45,907 bases of DNA from Acidobacteriaceae bacterium (lineage in GTDB: Bacteria > Acidobacteriota > Terriglobia > Bryobacterales > Bryobacteraceae), in assembly GCA_903970405.1 (NCBI GenBank), contig CAJCIT010000011.1, forward strand, positions 1-45,907. The letters are read 5' to 3'. Shown here one piece after another: positions 37,790 through 45,907 of the stretch. The translations under genes and the position numbers were made by a program. The notes under the pieces are model-generated. The model did no database searches and was not told the origin of the DNA. It saw nothing but the letters and a program-made list of their open reading frames with translations. Within the stretch, counting starts at the first letter, position 1. Each line of letters begins with the position of its first letter.

Positions 37790-40700
37790 TCAACCTAACC
37801 GGCCGCTCCCTGCCGGTCGCGGCTCTGAAGCCGCGGATCTTTCGATTTTCTGCGCCAGATCGATCGGCCTGACGGCCATGGCGAGATGGTCAAGTTTCTT
37901 CGTTGGCTTGAGCTCAGCGGGGCTAAGATAATCGGCGGGCCGGCAAGTGAACACAAGTATCTGGATGTTCGCGGCCGACTGCCTGATCAGGTCCCGCAGC
38001 CAAATCATCCGTTGCGAGTCGCTTTGGGTGAGTTGATCGTCAAGCACAACAACGCTCTTCAACTGTTCAGCCAGCGTGAGCCGGAAAATAAGCGAAAGCT
38101 GGTCGCGTGTTCCGACCGAAAGGGCGCCCACCTGCCTGCCCTCGCCTGCCACTGTGATTTTGCCGGTCTCGAGATCCGGTCCGAGGTTCAGCGTCCCATA
38201 ACGGCCTTCTGTCAGATCGCTGAAGCGCTGCACGATCGGGCCGCCGAGCATTTTGCCTAAATGCACTCCTTCCTCTTGTTCCGCCTCCAGCAGCGTTTCC
38301 CGAAGAAGCGCCCACGCTTCGTAGTCGATTTCAAGGTCGCGCTCCTTCTCGTGCAGGATTCTCAAAGCCTCCTGTGCGTCGTCTGTGCGGCCCTTTGCGA
38401 TCTGTCCACCGACGTGTTGGAGAGCGCCTGACTTCTTGTGAATTGCATCGGTGATTTCAGTCAGTTCCCGTTGGGCGTCGGCAGCGGAGGATTTCAACCC
38501 AGTCAGCATCTCATCCGTGATTTCGCGCGCCGGAATGGCGGCGCCGGCCAGTTCGGTTTCCGCCGCGACAACCGCGGCCCGAGCAGCCACTTCGTCGAGT
38601 TTGGCAACTGTTTCCCCCAGAATTCTGAGTTCGCCTTCCAAGGTCGCTTTCTTGCTTTCGGCATCGCGCAACTCTTCCGCAATTTCATGATGCGCGGTTT
38701 CGGCCTTGCGGTGCTCCTTCTCAGCGACATCGAGCGAGCCGCGCGCGGCGGCGAGTCCGCTATCGACATCGAGGTCTAACTCTTGTAATTCCTGTTTAGC
38801 CGCGGTCAACTCGCCGTCAAGTTCGGACTGCCGGTCAACGAGCTGGGTTAGGAGATCCTCCGAGTAGCCCTCAACTGCCGACTGTGCTGCAAGCAGCTCC
38901 TCGCGGGCGTCGATTAGCTCCTTTTGTTTCTCATTGCTCAGAGCTCTCGCGGCGGTTAGTTCCCCTTCCGGGATCCTTGCGCGATCGATCAGTTTGGGCC
39001 GTTCCGCGGAGAGCTTGGCGAGATGTGCTTCGGCGCCTGCCAGGTCGTTGATTTTCAGTTTCTTTGCAACGGCTTCCCATTGTGCGCGGTGCCCCTCTAT
39101 CGTTCCAGCTTCCGCGGTTTCGAGGTCGCGCCGATGCTTGGCGAGAATGCTACCCCAGTCCCGCTGATCCCGGATCCGTTGATCGCGCCCATCCGCCAAC
39201 TGGCGCAATCTATGGATCTCCTCGAGATTTTTCGACCGCGCATTCGCTGCTGTCACAACGTCGTTAAGGCTGCCGAGGCCAGCTCGCTTAAGCACAGGCT
39301 CAGCCTCGGCGGCCCATCGTGCCTGAAGGCGGGCGGCCTCCTCCCGAGCGGTTTCCTCGCCACCAGCGAGACGGATTTCAGCGATCCCATCGATGTCGAT
39401 TTCGATTTCTCGTTTTGCATTTGCCTCCACCAGGATCTTCGTGGCGCCTAACGCCTCCGGGCTTCCGCCGTCCCTTCGAATCGCGATAACCAGTTCGCGC
39501 TTCGGGCTGAGTGACATATGTAGTCCCACGCCCAACCTCGCGCGAGCGACCTGGATTTGCTGTTCGAGTTCCTTGAGGGAATCGAGGTCTTCAGCCGACG
39601 GTAGTGTTGTGGCGTCAACCGTGGCCTCGATCGCGATGGCCTCGCTCACAAACCGGTTGGATTCCTGGCGCCATTCCTCGATTTGCGCCAGCGCCTTTTC
39701 GGCTTCGGCGATGCCGGTTCTCGCGAGTTTCCCCCGGATTGACTGAGCGATTCCCGAAAGCTCCCTCTCTCTTTCGTCCAGATCCCGCAAGGCTTTCAGC
39801 GCCTTCTCGTGCTGATTCGTCAGTTCGGCGATTCGTCTGGTGAGCTCATCGACGGCCGACTCTATCTTCTGTGCCCGCTGCGCAACTGACTCAATCGCTT
39901 CCAGCCGGGTCACCGCGGCGTTGTTCGTCACCTGCTCCGAGAGAATCGCCGCGCGTTTCTCGTCGATGGCGCTTCGCTTGAGTTGCCGCTCGTGCTCGTG
40001 CTTCGCGCCTTGAATCCGAACGTCTTCCTTGGCCGCCTCAAGCCGCGTGACCTTCTCAGTGAGGCTCAGTTGCGCCTCTTTTTCCCGTTCCACAAGGCGC
40101 TCAATGGCCTGACTCAGTTCAGCGTAATTCGATTGGGCATCCGAGAGTCTCTTGATCGAAGAAGCAATTTCAGTCAGCCGGTCTTTACTCTCTTTCAGGC
40201 GCTTACAGATCTCCGCGCGCCGGATGGCCTGATCGCGCGCAGATTCCGCGGTTTTCAGGTTTTCAACAGCCTTGGCCAGGACCGCTTCGCAGTCCAGACG
40301 ACGGCTGAATAGTCCCTGCAGCTCGCTCTCAATGGATGTGGTCTTCTGCAATTGCTCACGGCACTGACGCTCCTCTTCCTCCGCAAGCCCGATCTGCTCT
40401 CTCAACTTGACCCACGGAGAGTCCTTTCTCCGGCTCCTTTGCCCGGAAGCGGCAAAGGCCTCATCGACCCTTGCCTGAACGATATTCAGTACGGCCTTGA
40501 AAAGCGGGTCCTCGGCGGCAGCCTGCAACGCTTCGATCAGTCGCTTCTTCCCTGACTCGTCGGAATCGTCCAAAAGCGTTTTGCCAAATATTGCGGCGAC
40601 CCCGTCCTGCTCAGCCAGGAGCGCGGTTGATAGAAATGTAACCGGCATGCCCTTGGGTCCTTTTGGTCCAGGCTGGGCCAGACCCCATCGCAATATTTCG

Positions 40701-41056
40701 CGAAGCCGGCCATCCACGTCGCGGCCCCGCGCTTCCACGTTGAAATCCACACCGTCGCGCGATTCTTCGAGAAAGGCCTGCGGATGAGTTCCGAAGGTCT
40801 TTCTTACCCGCCAGATCCGCTGGGGCTCACTCTCAAGGACGAGTTCGATATGGGGATCCCCAGTGCCGTGCCAACTGACGAATTCCTCCGATTCCTTTGA
40901 GGTCGATTGCAGCAGCAATGCCGCTCGAATCGCGGCCGCCAAGCTCGATTTGCCCAGATCGTTCGGTCCATAGAGAACGTTGAGACCCGGGCCAAAGTCT
41001 ACTTTGGCCTTTCTGACGCATCGAAAATGCTCGACGTTGAGTGTCAGCAGTTTCAT
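37790..41056 (-). CDS. SMC/Rad50-like ATPase (SbcC/YhaN class), coiled-coil
   Basis: This 1088-residue ATPase should clamp or process DNA with the nuclease encoded next to it. The N-terminal head has a Walker A GPNDLGKS (about residues 30-37). The C-terminal head has the ABC signature LSVGTRDQ (about 979-986) and Walker B VVVLDD (ending near 1007). Two long coiled-coil arms lie between (about 170-500 and 580-930). There is no CxxC zinc hook, as in Rad50 or SbcC; instead a beta-rich, non-coil segment lies near the middle (about 508-567). The last dozen residues (SEPRPAGSG) come from a dispersed repeat. The start overlaps the nuclease stop by four bases (ATGA). Alternatives are an SMC-like conflict ATPase or a YhaN-type repair protein. 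Confidence 0.85.
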   Translation of the reverse strand: MKLLTLNVEHFRCVRKAKVDFGPGLNVLYGPNDLGKSSLAAAIRAALLLQSTSKESEEFVSWHGTGDPHIELVLESEPQRIWRVRKTFGTHPQAFLEESRDGVDFNVEARGRDVDGRLREILRWGLAQPGPKGPKGMPVTFLSTALLAEQDGVAAIFGKTLLDDSDESGKKRLIEALQAAAEDPLFKAVLNIVQARVDEAFAASGQRSRRKDSPWVKLREQIGLAEEEERQCREQLQKTTSIESELQGLFSRRLDCEAVLAKAVENLKTAESARDQAIRRAEICKRLKESKDRLTEIASSIKRLSDAQSNYAELSQAIERLVEREKEAQLSLTEKVTRLEAAKEDVRIQGAKHEHERQLKRSAIDEKRAAILSEQVTNNAAVTRLEAIESVAQRAQKIESAVDELTRRIAELTNQHEKALKALRDLDERERELSGIAQSIRGKLARTGIAEAEKALAQIEEWRQESNRFVSEAIAIEATVDATTLPSAEDLDSLKELEQQIQVARARLGVGLHMSLSPKRELVIAIRRDGGSPEALGATKILVEANAKREIEIDIDGIAEIRLAGGEETAREEAARLQARWAAEAEPVLKRAGLGSLNDVVTAANARSKNLEEIHRLRQLADGRDQRIRDQRDWGSILAKHRRDLETAEAGTIEGHRAQWEAVAKKLKINDLAGAEAHLAKLSAERPKLIDRARIPEGELTAARALSNEKQKELIDAREELLAAQSAVEGYSEDLLTQLVDRQSELDGELTAAKQELQELDLDVDSGLAAARGSLDVAEKEHRKAETAHHEIAEELRDAESKKATLEGELRILGETVAKLDEVAARAAVVAAETELAGAAIPAREITDEMLTGLKSSAADAQRELTEITDAIHKKSGALQHVGGQIAKGRTDDAQEALRILHEKERDLEIDYEAWALLRETLLEAEQEEGVHLGKMLGGPIVQRFSDLTEGRYGTLNLGPDLETGKITVAGEGRQVGALSVGTRDQLSLIFRLTLAEQLKSVVVLDDQLTQSDSQRMIWLRDLIRQSAANIQILVFTCRPADYLSPAELKPTKKLDHLAMAVRPIDLAQKIERSAASEPRPAGSGRLG
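37797..37836 (+). repeat. Dispersed GC-rich repeat, copy 2
   Basis: This copy shares AACCGG.CGCTCCC, GGTCGCGGCTCTGAAG and flanking GC with the copy at 1103-1137. It lies inside the last codons of the SMC-like gene on the other strand and gives that protein a SEPRPAGSG tail. It appears to have inserted at, or provided, the gene's 3' end. Confidence 0.6.
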
Positions 41057-42258
41057 CGTCCGTCTCCGGCTGTCTGCGTCGCCGCGCCTGGTAGAGCGCG
41101 TGGCCCGCCGCGAACCGCTTTGTACGTTTTGTACAGATTGTAGAGAGCTTGCCGTGCTACAGCGCCATCCTTTAAGCCAGCGCGAGCCTGAAGGCGCTGG
41201 ACCACCGATTTCAGTACTTCAGGGAGACCGCTTTCCAAGTCTTCGCCACTGCCGGTATTCAGCCCTAGCTCTCCCCGATGGACCTGCAGCACCCCCGCTC
41301 TCCCATGCGTCGCCTCATTGCCCTTGAGTTCATCGAGTATCTTCTCGATTCTCTCGAATTGCGCCAGATTCACGTCCATTGCCAGCGTAAGCCTGACGAC
41401 GCATTCTCCGAGTTCTTCGGCGCGCAGAAGCTCCAGGTCGGCAAGACTCGTGATTCGCTCGTCCCTCCATCGCCACAACCCGACCTTTTGACGCTGAACG
41501 ATAGGCGTCCTTCCCTGACGCGGGAAAAACACCACCGCAACAAAACCGGCGTCGAGCTCTCCGAATTTGGTGGCCTCCGGTGCGCCAGGATAAACGGTGG
41601 GCGTGTTTCTCGGAGGCAACTCCCGGAAGCCGTGAGTGTCGCCAATGGCGAGATAGTTCAGACCTCTTTGCTGAGCAGCGTCAGCCGCTATCGGAAAGTT
41701 TGTCTGATGCCCGGCTATATCGAAAGTTTGACCATGCACCAATCCGATACGTATCCTCTGGTCCCCAGGAGAGCGTAGCGGCAGGCGCGACGCCAAATCC
41801 TCCGAGCCAGCCTGGCTCCGGCACGGCTCCGCATAGAGCACCGCCTCCTCAGAGAGTGGAAACTCATAAGCATCGCGATCCACGACATGCACCCACGAAG
41901 GCAGTGCCCGCCGAAATCCATGATCGGCGGACCACACCGAGTTCGGCTGAAGTGGATCGTGATTTCCCGGCAGCAAGAACACAGGCCTGTCGCGCCAGTT
42001 CCTCCGCTGAAACTTCTCCGCCAGGCCCTTCCACCAATGTTCGTCCGGCGCAGGCGTATCGAACAGATCGCCCGCGCAAAGGACGGCGTTTACCGAATAG
42101 CTCTCAGCCGTTCCGAGAAGGCGGTCTACCGCGTCGATACGCGCTCGCGTGAGTTTTGTCCGATCCTCATCGCCAAAGGAAGAGAAGCGGACGCCGAGAT
42201 GCCAATCGGCCGTATGCAATATCTTCAGCGCCACGTCTTGCTCCTCCGCCGTTGTCAT
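41053..42258 (-). CDS. SbcD/Mre11-like metallophosphoesterase nuclease
   Basis: This 401-residue predicted DNA exonuclease/endonuclease has the metal-site motifs of the calcineurin-like phosphoesterase fold: HTADWHLG, CAGDLFDT, LPGNHDPL, LVHGQ and IGDTHG. The order matches SbcD/Mre11. The C-terminal region (about 290-400) is the helical part that should bind the SMC-like ATPase. Both ends overlap neighbours through ATGA, so helicase, nuclease and ATPase are translationally coupled. The expected partner is the coiled-coil ATPase. The head motif DTHGF replaces the classical GHVH form, so this is a divergent subfamily rather than the housekeeping SbcD. The ATG starts inside the helicase's last codons. 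Confidence 0.87.
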   Translation of the reverse strand: MTTAEEQDVALKILHTADWHLGVRFSSFGDEDRTKLTRARIDAVDRLLGTAESYSVNAVLCAGDLFDTPAPDEHWWKGLAEKFQRRNWRDRPVFLLPGNHDPLQPNSVWSADHGFRRALPSWVHVVDRDAYEFPLSEEAVLYAEPCRSQAGSEDLASRLPLRSPGDQRIRIGLVHGQTFDIAGHQTNFPIAADAAQQRGLNYLAIGDTHGFRELPPRNTPTVYPGAPEATKFGELDAGFVAVVFFPRQGRTPIVQRQKVGLWRWRDERITSLADLELLRAEELGECVVRLTLAMDVNLAQFERIEKILDELKGNEATHGRAGVLQVHRGELGLNTGSGEDLESGLPEVLKSVVQRLQARAGLKDGAVARQALYNLYKTYKAVRGGPRALPGAATQTAGDGR

Positions 42259-45200
42259 TCCAGAACAAACTCCACGTCGAGTATTCGTGTAACCTCGGGA
42301 GGCTTATCGCGCCGCTCCTGAACGTGCCGGCGCCAGCGCTGGTATTCCGCGTCGTCTCGCGTCTCGAGGCGCGTCACCTCGCTTTCGATACCGTCGATCT
42401 CCTCTTGTATCGCCAGCACTCGCGATTCGGCCTGGCGCCGGAGGTCAGCGCCCAATGCGTCGTCACGCTTGCCTTCAGCCGCCAACAGCGACTCCGTGGC
42501 TGCGCTCAGGCGCCGGCGCAGAACCATCAATTGGTCTTCCACGTATCGCTCCACCTGTTCCAGCTTGCGCTCGAAGGGGCGCTGTTCGTCGCACGCAACT
42601 TCCATTTGATCGGTAAATACCAGCTCTTCAACGAAATCGTCCATTGCGCCGCCCTCCAAAGGCAGAGCCGGAAGGTCTGGTCTGTCGTAAGGCGGGTGGT
42701 CCAACAGCCAGCGAGCGCTGTCGAGTGCCAGCGGTGAATCGCCTCCCTCGGTAACCGCGATAGGGATCAAACGGTCCACCCTTTCGAAGCCGTCGTACCG
42801 AATCCGCACCAGGATTAACCTTCCTCGTTTTCCCTTGCGGTCATTCAATTCAGCCGGCGCGCTCTTCGAGAGTTTCCACGCAACTCGCAGGCCGGGCGGT
42901 GTCGCCGCTCGGGCCTCGGCCACGGCTGCCGCGACCAGGGCGTGACCTAGATGCAGCGGTTCGGCGTTTTCCAGATTGCGGGCTTCCCCAATCACGGCGT
43001 TTCCGCCGCCGCGCCAGTCACCGGGCAACTGCGCTGAAGGCGAAATCTCGAACCGAATACTGCCGTCTGTCGACAAACGGCGATATTGCACTCCCAAGGC
43101 AAGCAGAAAACCCGTCATCAACCGGTCTATCTCGCCATCCAGACGCGCCAGACTCGCAGGGAGGTCTGCCTGCAATCGGTGAAATACCTGTCGAACACGC
43201 TGATCGAAACGCGTCTCAATGAGCCCGGCTGTCCGGGCCCAGGTTTCTTCAAAACGCTTTCGCTCTTCCTCCATCTCTTCGCGCAGCCGCCGGAGTTCGG
43301 CCTCGATCTCGCCAACCGTCCTGGCTCGCTCGTAGATGCGCCGGAGCCGTCCTTCGAAATCGCTCCCCACCGCGCCCGCGATTGTCTCGGGCGTATCCGT
43401 CGTTGGCTCGTGAAGTACCGCATCCGATGCGTCAAGCACTTGGCCGAACAGGTCCAGCTTGCGGCTTAGGATCTCAAAGGTGAGGCGCTGCGCCTCATTG
43501 TCGGCTGCCAGGAAATTGATCACGGTTACGTCGTGCTTCTGACCGTAGCGGTGACACCTGCCGATTCGTTGCTCGATGCGCTGTGGATTCCAGGGCAGAT
43601 CATAGTTAATGATTGTGTCGCAGAACTGAAGGTTGAGCCCTTTCGCGCCGGCCTCGGTGGAAATGAATATGTGGGAGCGGGTTTTGAATTCATGCACCAA
43701 CGCCAGCCGTAACGCCACCGAACGGCTGGGCCTCTGGTGAGGCTGCAAAGAATCGCCGACTTCCTCGCGCCAATGCTTCAAAGCGTCGAAAGCACGCGGC
43801 GATTCATTCGTTCCCCGGAACAGCGTAATTTCTTCAGGGTGAAACCCTCCCTTCGCGATCAGCAAGTCCTCAAGATAGCCTTGCGTAACAAGCGACTCGG
43901 TGAAGATAACGGCGCGCTGACGCTCGGCGGGCCGTTCGCGGATCACGCGAATCACATCGAGGAGCTTCTCGGCTTTGCTGTCGCGATGAAGCGATTCCGC
44001 GAGTGAAATAAAGGATTGAACGCGCTCAAGTTCCCGCCCGACAAGACGGGGGTCGGCGGGAGGGCTATCTTCAATACCGGATTCCATGGGCGGATCTTCG
44101 TCATCCAGGTCATCCAAGAGTGCCGTTGAGGGTTCCGCCGAAAGCCCTTCGATCATGCGGTCCAGACGCGCGGCGACTTTTCGAAGACTCGCCGTCAGTG
44201 CCGCTATGGATGAACCCATCAGGCGGTGAAATCCGATCAGCAGGAGCCGCCTTTGGTTACCCCTGAAAGCAAATAGTTGAGGCTCAAGCAGGTAGGCCGT
44301 TACCTGGTCATACAGTAGCTTCTCCTTTGGCGTCATGGAGTATTCGAATATTTGCGCCCGCCGCTCGACGAACGGCCGGTCAAGAAAGTCCTGCGCCTGG
44401 CGGCGTAGCGTTCGCTGGACCACCGTCTGGATGCGCCGTCGCAGTTCGTCATCCTGCCCCTGAACCAGGGTCCTGTCGTCGCCATCGCAAAAGACATCGC
44501 GGAATGTCTTAAGGCTCCCGAGCAGCGTGCCTGTGGGCTCAACGTACTGGATCAGTCCCCATAGTTCGGTCAGGTTGTTCTGGATAGGGGTTGCGGTCAG
44601 CAACAACACCGGGCTGTTCCGCAGGAAGCTTCGGACTCTATCGGCTATTCGAGCCTCGTCCGAATCGGCGCGATAGCCCCCGTGTTTGTCGAAGCGCCGG
44701 TAAATATTGGCGAAGACTTCGTGCGCTTCGTCGATAATGCACAGATCGAAGGGTTCGCATTCGCGCAACGCCGCGGCGCCCCGGTCGCTGCCAGCAACCT
44801 CGCGGCCTACCAGAAAGACTCCCGTGCCCAAAAAGCCGCCCGGCTCAAAACGCCCTTCGACGGCCTCAATGCCAAAAAGACGATAAAGCTCGTCCTGCCA
44901 TTGGCCCAACAGCGGCTTGGGAACAATCAGCAACACCCGTGACACCGCACCCTCGGAGCGCAACTGGGCGACGACCAAGCCGGCTTCGATAGTCTTTCCC
45001 AGGCCCACCTCATCCGCGAGAATGCACCCGCCCTCGGGAATCCTCTTCAGCGCGAAGATCACTGCGTCGATCTGATGCGGATTTGGATCGATGCGCCCCT
45101 GCCTTTGAGCAGCCGCATACCGCTGCTGCTCGTCGGCCCGGCGTAAGCGAACAAGTTGTTCCGCGAGGTACCGGCGCTGAATAGGGTGAGGAACGGCCAT
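42255..45200 (-). CDS. SNF2/RapA-like DEAH helicase-translocase
   Basis: This 981-residue superfamily 2 ATPase is predicted to translocate on double-stranded DNA and remodel protein-DNA complexes. Motif I is DEVGLGKT (about 63-70) and motif II DEAH at 157-160. Motif III is LLTATPIQNN, motif V STEAGAKGLNLQ, and motif VI QRIGRCHRYGQ. The C-terminal 400 residues contain charged coiled coils (for example around 620-660 and 880-950) and a beta-rich segment. It resembles RapA and the SNF2 proteins of DISARM, Zorya and Dpd defence loci in plan. It is the first gene of the three-gene unit, ATG at 45200. A candidate -10 box inside an inverted repeat lies just upstream. A stand-alone repair helicase is the alternative. 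Confidence 0.86.
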   Translation of the reverse strand: MAVPHPIQRRYLAEQLVRLRRADEQQRYAAAQRQGRIDPNPHQIDAVIFALKRIPEGGCILADEVGLGKTIEAGLVVAQLRSEGAVSRVLLIVPKPLLGQWQDELYRLFGIEAVEGRFEPGGFLGTGVFLVGREVAGSDRGAAALRECEPFDLCIIDEAHEVFANIYRRFDKHGGYRADSDEARIADRVRSFLRNSPVLLLTATPIQNNLTELWGLIQYVEPTGTLLGSLKTFRDVFCDGDDRTLVQGQDDELRRRIQTVVQRTLRRQAQDFLDRPFVERRAQIFEYSMTPKEKLLYDQVTAYLLEPQLFAFRGNQRRLLLIGFHRLMGSSIAALTASLRKVAARLDRMIEGLSAEPSTALLDDLDDEDPPMESGIEDSPPADPRLVGRELERVQSFISLAESLHRDSKAEKLLDVIRVIRERPAERQRAVIFTESLVTQGYLEDLLIAKGGFHPEEITLFRGTNESPRAFDALKHWREEVGDSLQPHQRPSRSVALRLALVHEFKTRSHIFISTEAGAKGLNLQFCDTIINYDLPWNPQRIEQRIGRCHRYGQKHDVTVINFLAADNEAQRLTFEILSRKLDLFGQVLDASDAVLHEPTTDTPETIAGAVGSDFEGRLRRIYERARTVGEIEAELRRLREEMEEERKRFEETWARTAGLIETRFDQRVRQVFHRLQADLPASLARLDGEIDRLMTGFLLALGVQYRRLSTDGSIRFEISPSAQLPGDWRGGGNAVIGEARNLENAEPLHLGHALVAAAVAEARAATPPGLRVAWKLSKSAPAELNDRKGKRGRLILVRIRYDGFERVDRLIPIAVTEGGDSPLALDSARWLLDHPPYDRPDLPALPLEGGAMDDFVEELVFTDQMEVACDEQRPFERKLEQVERYVEDQLMVLRRRLSAATESLLAAEGKRDDALGADLRRQAESRVLAIQEEIDGIESEVTRLETRDDAEYQRWRRHVQERRDKPPEVTRILDVEFVLE

Positions 45201-45222
45201 CTATCGACATCCGATGCACGGA

Positions 45223-45266
45223 ACCTCTGTGATTGTAGTGCAGGACCATCAAACGCTCACAGAGGT
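45223..45266 (-). promoter_or_regulatory. Inverted repeat with internal -10-like element before the helicase operon
   Basis: Perfect 10-base arms, ACCTCTGTGA at 45223-45232 and its complement at 45257-45266, flank 24 bases. On the minus strand TACAAT (45237-45232) lies at the edge of the loop and could be the -10 box of the helicase operon, partly covered by one arm. The same repeat lies 12 bases beyond the CBS gene stop and could instead be its terminator. Confidence 0.45.
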
Positions 45267-45277
45267 CTGTGGCCGAC

Positions 45278-45721
45278 TTAACCCTGAGCGATGTAACGCT
45301 CCAACTGTGAGATCACCTCATCCTGGGACGTGATGATCCACTTCACAACGTCGCCGATTGAAATGACGCCGACAACGTTTCCCGGGGAGTCGATCACCGG
45401 CAGATGCCCAATGCGATTTTCCGACATGATTCGCATAGCCTCCTCAACAGAAGTATCGCGGCGGATTGTAATGGGATTGGGCGTCATGATCTCCCGAACG
45501 AAGGTTTCCTTCGACGACCTTCCATGCAGAATGACTTTGGAGGCGTAATCGCGCTCGGAAATGACTCCAACCAATTTGCCGTCGTCGATAACCAGCAGGG
45601 CGCCAACGCGCTTATCAGCCATCATCTCGATGGCGGAATACACCAACGCGCCGGAAGGCAGGGAAAAGATGCCGCTTCCTTTTTGGCGAAGCAACATCGA
45701 AACGTTGTCAATAATTTTCAC
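45278..45721 (-). CDS. Tandem CBS-domain protein
   Basis: This protein of about 147 residues consists of two CBS domains (about residues 14-68 and 80-138) and nothing else. Each has the GALLVIDDGKLVGVIS or GHLPVIDSPGNVVGVIS type of core that binds adenosine nucleotides. Such stand-alone proteins sense AMP/ATP or c-di-AMP and often regulate an enzyme or transporter by partnering. The start is ambiguous: GTG at 45721 has GGAGG four bases upstream, while ATG at 45736 would add five residues (MFGGY). It has the same orientation as the helicase operon, 77 bases before it, but an inverted repeat separates them. Confidence 0.88.
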   Translation of the reverse strand: MKIIDNVSMLLRQKGSGIFSLPSGALVYSAIEMMADKRVGALLVIDDGKLVGVISERDYASKVILHGRSSKETFVREIMTPNPITIRRDTSVEEAMRIMSENRIGHLPVIDSPGNVVGVISIGDVVKWIITSQDEVISQLERYIAQG

Positions 45722-45852
45722 ATATCCTCCAAACATCAATACAATATCCGTTACGCAGTGGGGTTTGCCAGTCTCAAATTTTGATACTTCAGAGGCAGCA
45801 TCATAGGTCTACGAATTCTCATTTATATTTCTTCCGACCGGCTGGAAGGTTT

Positions 45853-45907
45853 TTAATCCACCAGGTGGAGCTCGCCCTCTATGCGGAAGCCAATCCACCG
45901 CGCGGCA
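45853..45907 (-). CDS. C-terminal fragment of a gene cut by the right edge
   Basis: A minus-strand frame open to the window end reads AARWIGFRIEGELHLVD before a TAA at 45855-45853. The beta-like alternation suggests the end of a real protein, but only about 18 residues are visible, so the function cannot be judged. Confidence 0.25.
   Translation of the reverse strand, partial: AARWIGFRIEGELHLVD

Noticed and set aside
44327..44512. Short plus-strand frames inside the helicase gene
   Set aside because: They are antisense, short and without start signals.
37790..45200. Assignment of the three-gene unit to a known named system such as DISARM, Wadjet, Lamassu or Zorya
   Set aside because: The signature partners of those systems (methylase, DrmA/B, JetD, LmuA/C, ZorA/B) are absent, so naming one would be unsupported.

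Overview
The window is a GC-rich bacterial chromosome segment and most likely comes from an Acidobacteriota member of the Solibacter/Bryobacter type. That is an inference from the gene set: a subtilase ending in Trp-Gly-Thr repeats, a DUF1570 metallopeptidase, a propeller-type hybrid sensor kinase, a B12-dependent ribonucleotide reductase, short dispersed GC-rich repeats, and a TonB protein with PPKLPPL motifs. No rRNA, tRNA, insertion sequence, prophage or CRISPR array was seen. About thirty genes can be supported, including a 25-residue membrane protein, two genes cut by the window edges and one probable gene remnant.

Left part (1-12.7 kb): an edge-truncated hypothetical gene; a secreted DUF1570/TPR peptidase; an inositol-3-phosphate synthase with an apparent CTG start, overlapping a short-chain-type epimerase; a LytTR response regulator; a permease; a SYLF lipid-binding protein; a GT-C-type membrane protein; a cupin; and a secreted S8 protease. 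Centre-left (12.9-20.1 kb): a giant hybrid sensor kinase, then a two-gene galactarate module (5-dehydro-4-deoxyglucarate dehydratase and galactarate dehydratase) that would convert galactarate to 2,5-dioxopentanoate. Centre (20.1-28.4 kb): a ferritin-like protein, two small membrane proteins, a Tat-exported amidohydrolase, a secreted M14 carboxypeptidase, a VapBC-type toxin-antitoxin pair, and the fatty-acid pair acpP-fabF.

Right-centre (28.7-37.8 kb): a YqiA-like esterase, a TonB-type energy transducer with a triplicated cytoplasmic module, a HEAT-repeat-like protein, the class II ribonucleotide reductase NrdJ with candidate regulatory sites, an FHA-GAF-AAA+ sigma-54 activator, and a GbsR/MarR-type regulator with a clear palindromic operator.

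The most notable block is 37.8-45.2 kb on the minus strand. Three large genes are joined by 4-base ATGA overlaps: a SNF2/RapA-like helicase, an SbcD/Mre11-like nuclease and an SMC/Rad50-like ATPase. The ATPase has no zinc-hook motif and carries a small predicted beta-rich insertion at the middle of its coiled coil. These genes look like one co-translated DNA-processing machine, plausibly an anti-phage or anti-plasmid system. It is flanked by a candidate promoter/operator inverted repeat on one side and a dispersed repeat on the other. A CBS-domain protein and a gene fragment close the window.
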